A DNA stretch of 64,000 bases from positions 3,100,001 through 3,164,000 of the forward strand of contig NZ_CP049143.1 of the NCBI RefSeq assembly GCF_011044495.1, written 5' to 3'. The notes below the pieces were generated by a model. It was given only the letters and a program-made list of their open reading frames with translations, was not told the DNA's origin and made no database searches. Position 1 is the first letter of the stretch. Every line of letters starts with the position of its first letter. A program made the position numbers and the translations under genes. Positions 32,685 to 42,481 of this stretch are shown piece by piece. The stretch comes from Roseimicrobium sp. ORNL1 (GTDB taxonomy: Bacteria > Verrucomicrobiota > Verrucomicrobiia > Verrucomicrobiales > Verrucomicrobiaceae).

Positions 32685-34286
32685 ATGAGCAAGAAGTCTG
32701 CCGCCGCAGCCTTTGACCTCGCTTCGTACGGTCTTACGGTCGCTGAGGTTCATCGCAATCTGTCCCCGAGTGCTCTCTATGAGCACGCCATCCGGTATGA
32801 GAAGGACGCGAGCATCGCGGAGAACGGTGCCCTCGTGGCCTATTCCGGAGCGAAGACGGGCCGCTCGCCGAAGGACAAGCGTGTGGTGCACAGCCCCGAA
32901 TCCAAGGACGATGTCTGGTGGGGACCGGTGAACGTGCCGATGGATCACCAGACTTTTGCCATCAATCACCAGCGTGCCATCGACTACCTCAATACACGGG
33001 AGCGTTTGTATTGCTTCGATGGCTACGCAGGTTGGGATTCGAAGAATCGCATCAAGGTGCGCGTCATCTGCTCGCGACCCTATCACGCCCTCTTCATGCA
33101 TACCATGCTTATCCGTCCTGAGAGGGAAGAGCTGGCGAAGTTTGGCACCCCGGATTTTGTGATTTACAACGCAGGCGCGTTTCCTGCGAATCGTCTCACG
33201 GTGGGCATGGGGTCACCCACGAGTATTGACCTCTGTCTTGAGGATAAGGAGCTGGTGATTCTGGGCACCGAGTACGCGGGTGAAATGAAGAAGGGCGTCT
33301 TCACCGTGGTGAACTACCTTGCGCCGAAGCGTGGGGTGCTCTCCATGCACTGCTCTGCCACAGCGGACAAGGAGACGGGTGCGTCATCCCTGCTGTTTGG
33401 CCTCAGCGGCACAGGAAAGACGACGCTCTCTGCCGACCCAAAGCGCAACCTTATCGGTGATGACGAGCACTGCTGGAGCGATGACGGTATTTTCAACATT
33501 GAAGGTGGTTGCTACGCAAAGGCCATCAACCTCACGCCCGAGAGTGAGCCCGATATCTTCCAGGCGCTCCGCTTTGGCGCGGTGCTGGAGAATGTGGTGC
33601 TGGATGAGGAACATGATGTGGACTACACGGACACCAGCATCACGCAGAACACGCGCGGTGCTTACCCGATTGAGTTCATCCAGAATGCGAAGATCCCCTG
33701 CGTGGCAGGCCATCCCACGGATGTCATCTTCCTCACGTGCGATGCCTTTGGGGTGCTGCCTCCGGTGAGCGCGCTCTCGCCAGCGCACGCCATGTATCAT
33801 TTCATCAGTGGATACACCGCCAAGGTGGCCGGCACGGAAATGGGTGTCACCGAGCCGCAGGCAACCTTCTCACCATGCTTCGGTGGCCCCTTCCTCGTGT
33901 GGCACCCGAACAAATATGCCGAGCTGCTTGCCAGGAAGATGCGCAAGCACAAGGCGCGTGTCTGGCTGGTGAACACCGGATGGGGTGGGGGAGGCTACGG
34001 TGTCGGGAAACGCATCAGCTTGAAGCACACTCGCGCTATCATTGATGCTATTCACAGTGGGGAATTGGCCAGGGCGAAGACGGATCGCGATCCGGTATTT
34101 GGGTTCGATGTCGTCACGGAGTGTCCCGGAGTGCCGTCGAAGATGCTGCGTGCCCGGGAGGCCTGGGCAGACAAGGCTGCTTATGACAAGACGGCCAAGA
34201 AGCTTGCTGCACTCTTCAACAAGAACTTTGACACCTATGCAGACGGCGTCACCAATGAGGTGAAGGCGGCGGCGCCACGCTCCTGA
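32685..34286 (+). CDS. pckA: ATP-dependent phosphoenolpyruvate carboxykinase
   Basis: A 533-aa enzyme with 'FGLSGTGKTTLSADPKRNLIGDDEHCW' (~238-264, kinase 1a loop and metal ligands), 'TDVIFLTCDAFGVLPPVS' and 'AKVAGTEMGVTEPQATFSPCFGGPF'. It interconverts oxaloacetate plus ATP with PEP plus CO2. In anaerobes it often runs toward oxaloacetate to feed fumarate and succinate. The neighbouring C4-acid transporter and aspartase genes make that direction plausible. The next gene starts 3 bp after its stop. Confidence 0.96.
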   Translation: MSKKSAAAAFDLASYGLTVAEVHRNLSPSALYEHAIRYEKDASIAENGALVAYSGAKTGRSPKDKRVVHSPESKDDVWWGPVNVPMDHQTFAINHQRAIDYLNTRERLYCFDGYAGWDSKNRIKVRVICSRPYHALFMHTMLIRPEREELAKFGTPDFVIYNAGAFPANRLTVGMGSPTSIDLCLEDKELVILGTEYAGEMKKGVFTVVNYLAPKRGVLSMHCSATADKETGASSLLFGLSGTGKTTLSADPKRNLIGDDEHCWSDDGIFNIEGGCYAKAINLTPESEPDIFQALRFGAVLENVVLDEEHDVDYTDTSITQNTRGAYPIEFIQNAKIPCVAGHPTDVIFLTCDAFGVLPPVSALSPAHAMYHFISGYTAKVAGTEMGVTEPQATFSPCFGGPFLVWHPNKYAELLARKMRKHKARVWLVNTGWGGGGYGVGKRISLKHTRAIIDAIHSGELARAKTDRDPVFGFDVVTECPGVPSKMLRAREAWADKAAYDKTAKKLAALFNKNFDTYADGVTNEVKAAAPRS

Positions 34287-34289
34287 TGC

Positions 34290-34862
34290 ATGAGCGCAGC
34301 GCACCTGTCGGTATCTCGCATGATTGACGTCAGACACTTCTCCGTACAGGAGACCTTGCGGAATGGCGTGAACGTTGAAATTCGGGCGCTGCACCCGGAC
34401 GACGGCGCGCGCATGGATGAGGCCTTTGGGAACCTGGAGGAGGAATCCATCCGGTCCCGATTCTTTGCCTCCAAGTCGGGCCTCACCGAGCAAGAGCATC
34501 GGCTTATTCGTGAGCTGGATTTCGACTCCCAGGTCATGCTTGTGGTGACCTTGGTGGAACGGGAGAAGGAGATCATCATCGGTACTGGCAGTTACAGCCG
34601 GATCGGCAAGGATGCGGCGGAAGTGGCCTTCATCGTCGAGGAGGATTATCACAGGCAGGGCGTCGCACACCGGCTGCTTTGGCATTTGGGGCTTATCGCC
34701 AGGGAGCGTGGCATCACTCGATTTGTCGCTGAAGTATTGCCACAGAACCGTGCCATGCGCCGTGTGTTTGCGTCCAGTTGCTGGCCCATGACTTCCAAAA
34801 AGGAGGATGACGTGGTCCACATCACGCTTGATCTGACACAGGAACCCATTGGTTGGGGATGA
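34290..34862 (+). CDS. GNAT acetyltransferase (Pat-like domain)
   Basis: A 190-aa protein with a single GNAT fold: 'VEIRALHPDDGARMDEAFGNLEEESIRSRFF' (~28-58) and acetyl-CoA loop 'VEEDYHRQGVAHRLLWHLGLIARERG' (~115-140). The first segment is the pattern of the GNAT domain in protein lysine acetyltransferases such as Pat/YfiQ. It lies 3 bp after pckA and next to other carbon-metabolism genes, so acetyl-CoA-dependent control of these enzymes is a reasonable but untested idea. Confidence 0.8.
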   Translation: MSAAHLSVSRMIDVRHFSVQETLRNGVNVEIRALHPDDGARMDEAFGNLEEESIRSRFFASKSGLTEQEHRLIRELDFDSQVMLVVTLVEREKEIIIGTGSYSRIGKDAAEVAFIVEEDYHRQGVAHRLLWHLGLIARERGITRFVAEVLPQNRAMRRVFASSCWPMTSKKEDDVVHITLDLTQEPIGWG

Positions 34863-34890
34863 CGGCGCCCTGCACCTTTTCGTCAGTTTG

Positions 34891-36570
34891 ATGATTTCTA
34901 TGACGTGGCTTACGGAACTTCACGAAACACAAGGCGTCGCCCACTCGATCGGAGTGCTGGCGCTGGTTTGCGTGCTGGGCATGGCGTTTGGCAGTGTGAA
35001 GTTCCGCGGCATCAAGCTGGGCACGGCCGGAGTGCTTTTCGCGGGCATCCTGGTGGGTCATTTCGGAAAGGAAGTGGATCACCACACGCTCGCCTTTGTG
35101 AAGGAGTTTGGTCTGGTGTTGTTCGTGTTTACCATCGGTCTGCAGCTTGGACCGGGGTTCTTTGCCGCACTGCGTCAGCAGGGGGTGAAGCTGAATGTGC
35201 TCGCGGCATCAGTGGTCTTCCTCGGCGCGGTGGGAGCAGCGTTGGCGGGCTGGATCGCGGGATTCCAACCTGAGGCGGTGCTGGGCATTTTCTCAGGCGC
35301 ATCAACCAACACCCCTTCTCTCGGAGCAGCGACGCAGACTATCAGAACCATCCCCGGCATCACGGAAGACAGGATGGCCCTGCCCGCCCTGGCCTACGCC
35401 GTGAGCTATCCCACCGCCATCGTGGGCATCATCGGGACGCTCCTTTTCTTGAAGCAGATCTTCCGCATCGATCCAGCGCGCGAAGCAAAGGAGTACGCCG
35501 AGAAGCAGCACAGCCAGGTGGCACCGCTGGAGCGAGCTACCTTTGTGGTGACGAATCCAAATCTCGAGGGCGTGTTGCTCAAAGACCTCCCAGGGAAAAT
35601 CGAAGCCAGGGTGACTGTCTCCAGAGTGAAGCATGGCGAGGAAACCCATCCTGCCACGGATGCCACGGTGCTCCATCGGGATGACGTGTTGCTGGTCGTC
35701 GGTCCTCGCAACGGTTTGGATGCCATGGAGAAGGTCATCGGACAGCGCTCTGACAAGGACCTCACGATTGAGAAGAGCGCTGTCACGTTTCGGAGGGTGG
35801 TCGTCACGGAACGGAGCGTGCTTGGGAAGCGGGTGAGCGAGCTCGACTTGGATGATCGGTTCCACGTGATCATCACGAGAGTCACACGCGCGGATATCGA
35901 GATGTCTGCAGTTTCTGGACTGCGCCTGCAGTTCGGAGACCAGCTGCAGCTCGTAGGTAGAAGTGAGGATCTCGACAAGGCCTCCGAGGCGGTGGGAAAC
36001 TCGCTGAAAGAACTGAACGAAACCCACTTCATCCCATTCTTCATCGGCATTGCCTTGGGAGTCATCCTCGGCACGATGCCCATTGCCTTCCCCGGGATCC
36101 CGCATCCCATCCGGCTGGGTCTGGCGGGTGGGCCGCTGATCGTGGCACTCATCCTGGCGAGGGTGGGGCACTTCCGCCGGCAGGTGTGGCACATGCCCAT
36201 CAATACCAATCTCGCCTTTCGGGAGTTTGGCATTGCGCTCTTCTTCGCCGCCGTGGGATTGAGTGCCGGAAAGCAGTTTTTTGAGACCGTGTTCAGTTCC
36301 ACGGGTATTCAGTGGTTGTTGGCCGGCATCTGCGTGACGATCATTCCGCTTGTGCTCGTGGCTGTTTTTGCCCGAGTCGTTCAGAAGATGAACTTCGTGG
36401 AACTCAGCGGACTGGTGGCCGGCAGCATGACCGATCCGCCGGCTCTCGCGTTTGCCTCAAACATCGCCGGGTCAGATGCTCCCACCGTGGCCTATGCTAC
36501 GGTCTTCCCACTCACCACACTGTTGCGTATCCTTGCGGCACAAATTCTCGCCATCACCCTCTGCTCATGA
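34891..36570 (+). CDS. AspT/YidE-type putative antiporter with TrkA-C domains
   Basis: A 559-aa membrane protein. Two membrane halves of about five helices flank two TrkA-C (RCK C-lobe) domains (~205-385, 'LVVGPRNGLDAMEKVIGQ', 'LQLVGRSEDLDKASEAVGNSL'). The repeated 'FTIGLQLGPGFFAALRQQG' and 'VGLSAGKQFFETV' segments match the aspartate:alanine exchanger family. Starts at 34891 and 34900 are both possible; the longer frame begins at a TTG inside the preceding gene. It may exchange aspartate, alanine or other acids, which fits the aspartase gene at 49738. Its stop overlaps the pfk start (ATGA). Confidence 0.85.
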   Translation: MISMTWLTELHETQGVAHSIGVLALVCVLGMAFGSVKFRGIKLGTAGVLFAGILVGHFGKEVDHHTLAFVKEFGLVLFVFTIGLQLGPGFFAALRQQGVKLNVLAASVVFLGAVGAALAGWIAGFQPEAVLGIFSGASTNTPSLGAATQTIRTIPGITEDRMALPALAYAVSYPTAIVGIIGTLLFLKQIFRIDPAREAKEYAEKQHSQVAPLERATFVVTNPNLEGVLLKDLPGKIEARVTVSRVKHGEETHPATDATVLHRDDVLLVVGPRNGLDAMEKVIGQRSDKDLTIEKSAVTFRRVVVTERSVLGKRVSELDLDDRFHVIITRVTRADIEMSAVSGLRLQFGDQLQLVGRSEDLDKASEAVGNSLKELNETHFIPFFIGIALGVILGTMPIAFPGIPHPIRLGLAGGPLIVALILARVGHFRRQVWHMPINTNLAFREFGIALFFAAVGLSAGKQFFETVFSSTGIQWLLAGICVTIIPLVLVAVFARVVQKMNFVELSGLVAGSMTDPPALAFASNIAGSDAPTVAYATVFPLTTLLRILAAQILAITLCS

Positions 36571-37835
36571 ACAAGATCGCCATCACCCAATTGGGAGAAC
36601 CCCAACATGCCTCGCCCATCGACGTCATCGGAGGGGAGGAGTACTACATTCCCTCGGTGGTGCAGTGGTCCGCAAACGGAGCTCCAGATGATCAACTTTT
36701 CTTTGAGCGAGCCGGCCCGCGGCGGAAGCTGTACTTCAAGCCGGAGGAGACCCGCGCTGCCATCGTCACTTGTGGTGGCTTGTGCCCAGGATTGAACAAC
36801 GTGATTCGCTCCGTCACTCGTCAGCTAAGGCGGGGTTATGGAGTGAAGTCCGTTCTGGGAATCCGTGGAGGTTATCGCGGATTGGACCCTGCTCGGGGAA
36901 ATCCTCCCATCGAACTCACAGATGACTTGGTGGAATACATCCATGAGGATGGGGGTACCATACTTGGGACTTCAAGAGGGCCCGTCGATATAGGTGAAGC
37001 GGTGAAGTTTCTCATCAATCAGGGGGTCAACATGCTCTTTACCGTGGGTGGCGATGGTACCCAACGTGGCGGGAATGCCCTATTTGAAGAGGCGCAGAAG
37101 CAGGGACACGACTTGTGTGTGGTAGGGATTCCCAAGACTATCGACAACGACGTGCAATTTGTTTCCCGCACCTTCGGCTACGGCACTGCGGTGGAGGCGG
37201 CGGTGCGCGTCATCCACAGTGCCCACACGGAGGCGAGGAGTGTGGACAATGGTGTTTCCGTGGTGAAGTTGATGGGACGACACGCAGGATTCATTTCCGC
37301 TGCTGCGACGGTGGCCAGTCAGGATGTGAACTTCTGCCTGATTCCCGAGCTTCCCTTCAAGCTGGAAGGAGAAGGCGGATTGCTGGCCGCGCTGGAGAGA
37401 CGCCTGGCGTGGAAGAACCATGCGGTGATCGTAGTCGCCGAAGGGGCAGGACAGGATTTGCTCGGAACGACAGGAGAGAAAGATGCCTCAGGGAATACAA
37501 AGCTCCAGGACATCGGTGTCTACTTGCGGGACAAGATCAACGCGCACTTCAAGGCCAAAGGTGTTGAGATGGTGATGCGCTACTTTGACCCAAGTTACCA
37601 GATTCGAGCCTGTGCCGCGAACACGGAAGATGCCCTGCTGTGTGACCGCATGGGGCGTCATGCCGTGCATGCTGCGATGGCTGGCAAGACGGGACTCGTA
37701 ATCAGCTTCCTGCACGGTCAGTATGTGCACGTGCCCATCAGCGTGATCGCCCGTAGCAGCAAGCATGTGAACCTGGAGGGGGAACTTTGGCGTGCGGTGA
37801 TTTCTTCGACGGGTCAGCCGGCGGAGTTTAAGTGA
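36567..37835 (+). CDS. 6-phosphofructokinase, plant/trypanosome-like type
   Basis: A 422-aa PfkA-superfamily enzyme with an N-terminal extension. 'TCGGLCPGLNNVIR' (~67-80), 'VGGDGTQRGG' (~159-168) and 'GIPKTIDND' (~187-195) are the substrate-site motifs. Gly in GGDG points to ATP as donor, whereas Lys in PKTIDND is shared with pyrophosphate enzymes; plant and trypanosome ATP enzymes have the same pair. ATP dependence is thus likelier but not certain. The start lies within the stop of the antiporter gene. Confidence 0.9.
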   Translation: MNKIAITQLGEPQHASPIDVIGGEEYYIPSVVQWSANGAPDDQLFFERAGPRRKLYFKPEETRAAIVTCGGLCPGLNNVIRSVTRQLRRGYGVKSVLGIRGGYRGLDPARGNPPIELTDDLVEYIHEDGGTILGTSRGPVDIGEAVKFLINQGVNMLFTVGGDGTQRGGNALFEEAQKQGHDLCVVGIPKTIDNDVQFVSRTFGYGTAVEAAVRVIHSAHTEARSVDNGVSVVKLMGRHAGFISAAATVASQDVNFCLIPELPFKLEGEGGLLAALERRLAWKNHAVIVVAEGAGQDLLGTTGEKDASGNTKLQDIGVYLRDKINAHFKAKGVEMVMRYFDPSYQIRACAANTEDALLCDRMGRHAVHAAMAGKTGLVISFLHGQYVHVPISVIARSSKHVNLEGELWRAVISSTGQPAEFK

Positions 37836-38105
37836 GCGTTCGTTTTTGCGTACACTCGACACCCGAGAGAGAACAGGAGAGGTCGCAGCGGGTGCCGAAG
37901 GCCTTGGACTGCGTGCAGCCTGCTGCCGCTTTCCTCAAGTGCAGCCTGCTGCACGCTTCATTGCGACGAAGTCGCCAAACCCTTCAGGAGGGCGTTACCC
38001 TACGAACGCGTGCCACCATTGCCACAGCAGGCTGTGGGCTCTTCAAAGCGGCAGCAGGCTGCACGCAGTCCAAGGACGCTTCGCGTCAGCTTCAGAATGC
38101 TTTCC
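37836..38105. repeat. Inverted-repeat element between convergent pfk and ptsG genes
   Basis: Two perfect 31-bp inverted arms occur at 37902-37932 (begins CCTTGGACTGCGTGCAGCCT) and 38045-38075 (ends ACGCAGTCCAAGG), 112 bp apart. Between them GTGCAG-CCTG-CTGCAC (37939-37954) forms its own hairpin. GCTTTCCTCAAG recurs as a direct repeat near 37928 and 38099, the second copy supplying the ptsG stop codon. The layout suggests a MITE- or REP-like element, or a large bidirectional terminator. No transposase frame is seen. Confidence 0.75.
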
Positions 38106-39902
38106 TCAAGCCGCGCCCGGCGCCGCCAGCTGACCACGCAACTCCGCCGCGTATTGATCCGCGTTGAGCCCCGCGAGGAGATGCAGCGTCTTGGAGGATA
38201 CTTTGATCACGGCTTCGATACCCGAAGACACGAGCGAAGATTCGTTGGCGCGGGACGCATCACGCAGCACCACGCGCAGGCGTGTTTCCGCGCAGGCATC
38301 AATGCGCTCGACATTCTCCGCGCCACCGAGTGCCGCGAGCCATTTGGCCGCCTTGCCAGCGGCGTCCGGATCCCGCAGCTTTGAGACCACTCCGGCCGCA
38401 GCGGCAGGAGCTTTCACGGGAGACGGGGCTTCGAGTTCATCCGCTTCGGGACCTGCGGTCTTCAGGTACTCCTCCATCTCGGTCTTCAAATTCTCACTCT
38501 GCGTGCCGAAGATAGCCTGCACGCCATCACCCACGACCACCACGCCAGCGGCTCCCAGGGCCTTGAGCTTTTCCACGTTGGCCTTGGTCACGTCATTGAG
38601 CTTCACGCGTAGCCGGGTGATGCAGGCATCGAGACTGGCGATGTTGCTGCGCCCGCCGAAGGCGCGAATGAGTTGCAGGGCAAAACTGCCACCTGTTGAC
38701 TTGGCTGCTTTCGCGGCTTCGTCCTCCACTTCGCGACCTGGCGTGGCGAGGTTGAACTTGCGAATCGCGACGGTGAAGACGGTGTAGTAGAGGACCGCCC
38801 AGATGGGGCCCAGCACGAAAAGCCACAACGCATTATGCGACTTGGGGAACAAGACCACGTAGTCGATGAAGCCGTGCGAGAAGGTGAAGCCATGCTTGAT
38901 GCCCAGCACAATGCACAGGAAATACGCCACACCAGCGAGCAGTGCATGGATGCCGTACAGCACCGGCGCAACGAACAGGAACGCGAACTCAATAGGTTCC
39001 GTGATGCCCGTGAGGAAGGCCGTAAGTGCGGCTGACATCATGATGCCGCCCACCTTGGCCCGGTTCTCCGGACGCGCCGCACGCCACATCGCAATGGCTG
39101 CTGCGGGAAGACCCCACATCTTGAAAAGATAACCACCCGTCATGTTCCCCGCGGTGGGATCCCCGGAGATGAAGCGCGCGATTTCTCCCTTCACTACATT
39201 GCCAGTTACGGGGTCTGTGAAACTGCCCGCCTCGAAGAAGAAGGGCACGTTCCACACGTGGTGCAGGCCGAAGGGGATGAGCGCACGCTCCACCACACCA
39301 TAGATGGTGAAGGCGAGGGCGGGCTGGCCATGAGCCGCCCAGTTGGAGAAGTTCTTGATGGCGTCACCGATCGGAGGCCAGATGAAGCTTAGAATCACAC
39401 CCACAAAGATGACAGCGAAAGAGGTGATGATGGGGACGGATCTCTTCCCTGCAAAAAAGCCCAGATACGCCGGAAGCTGGACCTTGTAGAACCGGTTGAA
39501 ACATGCGGCCGCGATCATCCCGACAATGATGCCGCCGAACACCCCTGTATCGACGGACGGGATGCCCATGATGGGCTTCACCTCCAGTTCCCGCATACTG
39601 GCACTCACTCCCATGGCTGCGAGGAAGACGACATATCCCGTGGTGCCGGCGAGCGCGGCCACACCGTCATTGTCCGTGAGCCCGATGGCCACACCGATGG
39701 CGAAGAGCAAGGGCAGGTTGCCGAAGATGGCATCACCCGACTTGGCCATGATGAGCGAGAGGCTATGGGGAAGCCAGTTGAAGTCTGCACTGCCCACGCC
39801 AAGTAGGATGCCCGCGACGGGCAGCACGGCGACCGGCAGCATCATGCACTTGCCAATCTTTTGCAGCAGCGAGAACGCGCCTTTAAAGTTGATGTTGAAC
39901 AT
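38106..39902 (-). CDS. ptsG: PTS glucose/GlcNAc-family EIICB with two EIIB domains
   Basis: A 598-aa transporter. The EIIC part (~1-385) has the glucose-family features '[13 protein letters not shown]' and '[17 protein letters not shown]' and ends with '[18 protein letters not shown]'. A first EIIB domain (~405-480) has the phospho-Cys C427 in '[10 protein letters not shown]'. An Ala/Pro linker leads to a second EIIB-like domain (~515-590) with C537 in '[13 protein letters not shown]', which carries one extra residue after the Cys. It imports and phosphorylates a hexose; glucose or N-acetylglucosamine is likely. It is third in the lamB operon. Confidence 0.92.
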   Translation of the reverse strand: MFNINFKGAFSLLQKIGKCMMLPVAVLPVAGILLGVGSADFNWLPHSLSLIMAKSGDAIFGNLPLLFAIGVAIGLTDNDGVAALAGTTGYVVFLAAMGVSASMRELEVKPIMGIPSVDTGVFGGIIVGMIAAACFNRFYKVQLPAYLGFFAGKRSVPIITSFAVIFVGVILSFIWPPIGDAIKNFSNWAAHGQPALAFTIYGVVERALIPFGLHHVWNVPFFFEAGSFTDPVTGNVVKGEIARFISGDPTAGNMTGGYLFKMWGLPAAAIAMWRAARPENRAKVGGIMMSAALTAFLTGITEPIEFAFLFVAPVLYGIHALLAGVAYFLCIVLGIKHGFTFSHGFIDYVVLFPKSHNALWLFVLGPIWAVLYYTVFTVAIRKFNLATPGREVEDEAAKAAKSTGGSFALQLIRAFGGRSNIASLDACITRLRVKLNDVTKANVEKLKALGAAGVVVVGDGVQAIFGTQSENLKTEMEEYLKTAGPEADELEAPSPVKAPAAAAGVVSKLRDPDAAGKAAKWLAALGGAENVERIDACAETRLRVVLRDASRANESSLVSSGIEAVIKVSSKTLHLLAGLNADQYAAELRGQLAAPGAA

Positions 39903-39914
39903 GGCGGTAAGGGT

Positions 39915-42449
39915 TTAATCTTCGAGGTCGGGCACCAGCGCGCGGACTTCCTCAGCGGTGGAGCAGTCGAGGGCGCGCCTGGCGAGTTCCTTGCATTCAG
40001 AGAGCTTGAGACGGCGTATCTGAGCCTTCACGGTGGGAATGGCCGGGATGCTCACGCTTAGTTCGTCCACTCCGAGTCCCACGAGAATGGGCACGGCATG
40101 CGGATCTCCGGCAATGCCACCGCAGATGCCGGTGAGTCGCCGGTGTACATGCGCGCCTTCGATGGTCTGTGCAATGAGTCGCAAAACAGCCGGATTCAGC
40201 GCATCGACCTTGGGCGCGAGCTTGGGATGACCGCGATCCATCGCGAGCGTGTATTGCGTGAGGTCATTGGTGCCGATGGAGAAGAAGTCTGCTTCTTCGG
40301 CAAAGGTCTTCGCCATGACGGCCACGGCAGGTACTTCCACCATGATGCCGCAAGGAAAGGGTGGAATGCCCAGCGCCTTCGATTCTTCTGCGAGCATTGC
40401 TTTTGCATCCCGGAGTTCCTGCAGGGTTGCGATCATGGGGAACATGACATGCAGTTCGCCCTCCTTGGAAGCGCGCAACAGGGCCCGAAGCTGGGTGCGC
40501 AATACCTCCGGCCGATCCAATCCCACACGGATGCCACGCTCACCGAGGAAGGGATTGTCCTCCTTGGGGATGGGCAGGTAGGGAAGGGGCTTGTCTCCTC
40601 CCACATCCAGCGTGCGGATGATGACGTGCCTGTCTTTTCCCAAGGCGCGAATTACCGATGTGTAACTCTCCGTCTGCTCATCCTCACTGGGCGCAGCAGA
40701 GCGATCCATGAAAAGGAATTCCGAGCGCAGCAGGCCCACGCCTTCACCGCCGAGATCCACAATCTGCTTGGCATCCTTCACGCCGCCAATGTTGGCGAAC
40801 ACGGCGATACGGTGACCATCGCTGGTGACAGCAGGCTTCAAGGCATGGGTGATATCCTCCTTGCGTCGAGCTTCATTCTTCACCTGACGCTTGCGGATGC
40901 GCTCAATCTCTTGCGGCGGCGGACTGAGCAGCAGAGAACCCTTGCTGCCATCGAGAATCACGGGCGTTCCTGCGGCAATCTCCAGGGCTGCGGGCTCGAT
41001 CCCCGCGATGGCCGGGATATCCAATGAACGAGCGAGGATGGCCACATGCGATGTCGCGCCCCCGCGCACAGTAGCAAAGCCCATCACACGCCCGCGTTCC
41101 ATCGTGGCTGTATCGGAAGGTGTGAGGTCTTCCGCGATGAGGATGGAGTTCTCCGGATAGGAGGGCAACTGGCGGCTCACTCCCGTGAGAAGCTCAAGCA
41201 CGCGCCAGCCCACATCGCGCACATCATTGGCACGTTGCGCGAGCAGTTCATTCCGCAGGGACGCAAGACGTTCGGCATGCAGCTTCGCTGCACTCTTCCA
41301 TGCGTAGGCGGCACTCTTTCCCTTCGCCATGGCGGAGTTGGCGATGTCGAGGAAGTCGGGATCGTCGAGCAGTTCTGCATGCGCGGCAAAGATGGCGGCC
41401 TTGGCCGGATCGGCCTTGGCATGAAGCTGGGCGCGGAGGGCGTCGAGCTGCGCGCGGGCCTTTGCAATCGCATCGGTAAGCTTCGCCTTCTCCTGTTCCA
41501 CACCGCTGCCTTCCTCCTGCACGGCGATGTCTGCGCGCTGTACCTGGAACACCGTTCCCACGGCCAGACCCGGTGAAGCGGAAACACCCAGCAATTCATT
41601 CGGATTGCTGCTGCGGCGTTGCGGTGGGGGCTCGGAGAGCTTGTTCGTCGTCGTGGTGGCGGGCGCAGGTGCTGGGCAGCAACCTTCATCGCCCAGGCCT
41701 TCCGCGATGAGCTTGCTCAGCTTCGCCACCGCTTCCTTGGCATCCGCACCCCTCGCGACGAGCACCACCTTGTCTCCGTGGGACGCTTCCAATGCCATGA
41801 TGGCAGTGATGCTGCGGGCATTGGCCGTCCGATCGTTGAGCTGGAGCTTGATCTCGCTCTGGAAACTCTTGGCCACATTCGCCAGCACCGCGGCTGGTCT
41901 CGCATGGAGCCCGGTCTTGTTCGGAATGAGAATGGCATCTGACGTGACTGCCACGCCTCCGAGAACAGTGCCGGGTGCATGGCCATTGGAGAGCGTCAGA
42001 TTGAGCAATGTGTCTGCTCCCGCTTTCACGGAGCCTGAGGCACGTTCCATGCCGCTCACCTTGTCTCCATTGGCAATGATGATCTGCGTGAGCAGGCTCT
42101 TTGCATGAGTGGCCACTTCATCGAGGTCGAATTCAATGAGCGGGGTGCCAGCTTCCACACGATCTCCCGCCTTGACCTTCGGCGTGAAGCCGACGCCTTT
42201 CAGAGACACGGTGTCGATGCCGATGTGCATGAGAATTTCCACACCATCATCGGCCCGGATGGTGAGCGCGTGGGACGCGGGATGGATATGCACTACTTCA
42301 CCCGCGCACGGAGCGCGCAGGCAGGAGTCCGTGGGATCGATCGAAAGGCCGTCGCCCACGAGCTTCTGTGCAAATACAGGATCCGGCACGCGCTCGAGCG
42401 GATAGATGACGCCGGAAAGCGGCGCCGTGAGGATGAGCGTTTCAGACAT
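39915..42449 (-). CDS. Fused PTS EIIA(Glc)-HPr-enzyme I
   Basis: An 844-aa multidomain phosphotransferase. EIIA(Glc) lies at ~1-150 with H75 in 'ILMHIGIDTV', HPr at ~165-255 with H182 in 'NKTGLHARPAAVL', and enzyme I at ~285-840 with H468 in 'GGATSHVAIL' and the PEP-binding barrel ('EFLFMDR', 'MFPMIATLQE', 'DFFSIGTNDL'). It carries the whole phosphate relay from PEP to the membrane EIICB encoded 12 bp downstream. The organisation matches NagF/PtsI fusions of other bacteria. Ala/Thr- and Pro-rich linkers (~258-285) separate the parts. Confidence 0.95.
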   Translation of the reverse strand: MSETLILTAPLSGVIYPLERVPDPVFAQKLVGDGLSIDPTDSCLRAPCAGEVVHIHPASHALTIRADDGVEILMHIGIDTVSLKGVGFTPKVKAGDRVEAGTPLIEFDLDEVATHAKSLLTQIIIANGDKVSGMERASGSVKAGADTLLNLTLSNGHAPGTVLGGVAVTSDAILIPNKTGLHARPAAVLANVAKSFQSEIKLQLNDRTANARSITAIMALEASHGDKVVLVARGADAKEAVAKLSKLIAEGLGDEGCCPAPAPATTTTNKLSEPPPQRRSSNPNELLGVSASPGLAVGTVFQVQRADIAVQEEGSGVEQEKAKLTDAIAKARAQLDALRAQLHAKADPAKAAIFAAHAELLDDPDFLDIANSAMAKGKSAAYAWKSAAKLHAERLASLRNELLAQRANDVRDVGWRVLELLTGVSRQLPSYPENSILIAEDLTPSDTATMERGRVMGFATVRGGATSHVAILARSLDIPAIAGIEPAALEIAAGTPVILDGSKGSLLLSPPPQEIERIRKRQVKNEARRKEDITHALKPAVTSDGHRIAVFANIGGVKDAKQIVDLGGEGVGLLRSEFLFMDRSAAPSEDEQTESYTSVIRALGKDRHVIIRTLDVGGDKPLPYLPIPKEDNPFLGERGIRVGLDRPEVLRTQLRALLRASKEGELHVMFPMIATLQELRDAKAMLAEESKALGIPPFPCGIMVEVPAVAVMAKTFAEEADFFSIGTNDLTQYTLAMDRGHPKLAPKVDALNPAVLRLIAQTIEGAHVHRRLTGICGGIAGDPHAVPILVGLGVDELSVSIPAIPTVKAQIRRLKLSECKELARRALDCSTAEEVRALVPDLED

Positions 42450-42481
42450 GGCAATTGTGGGGGCTCTGTCTGGCCTTTATT

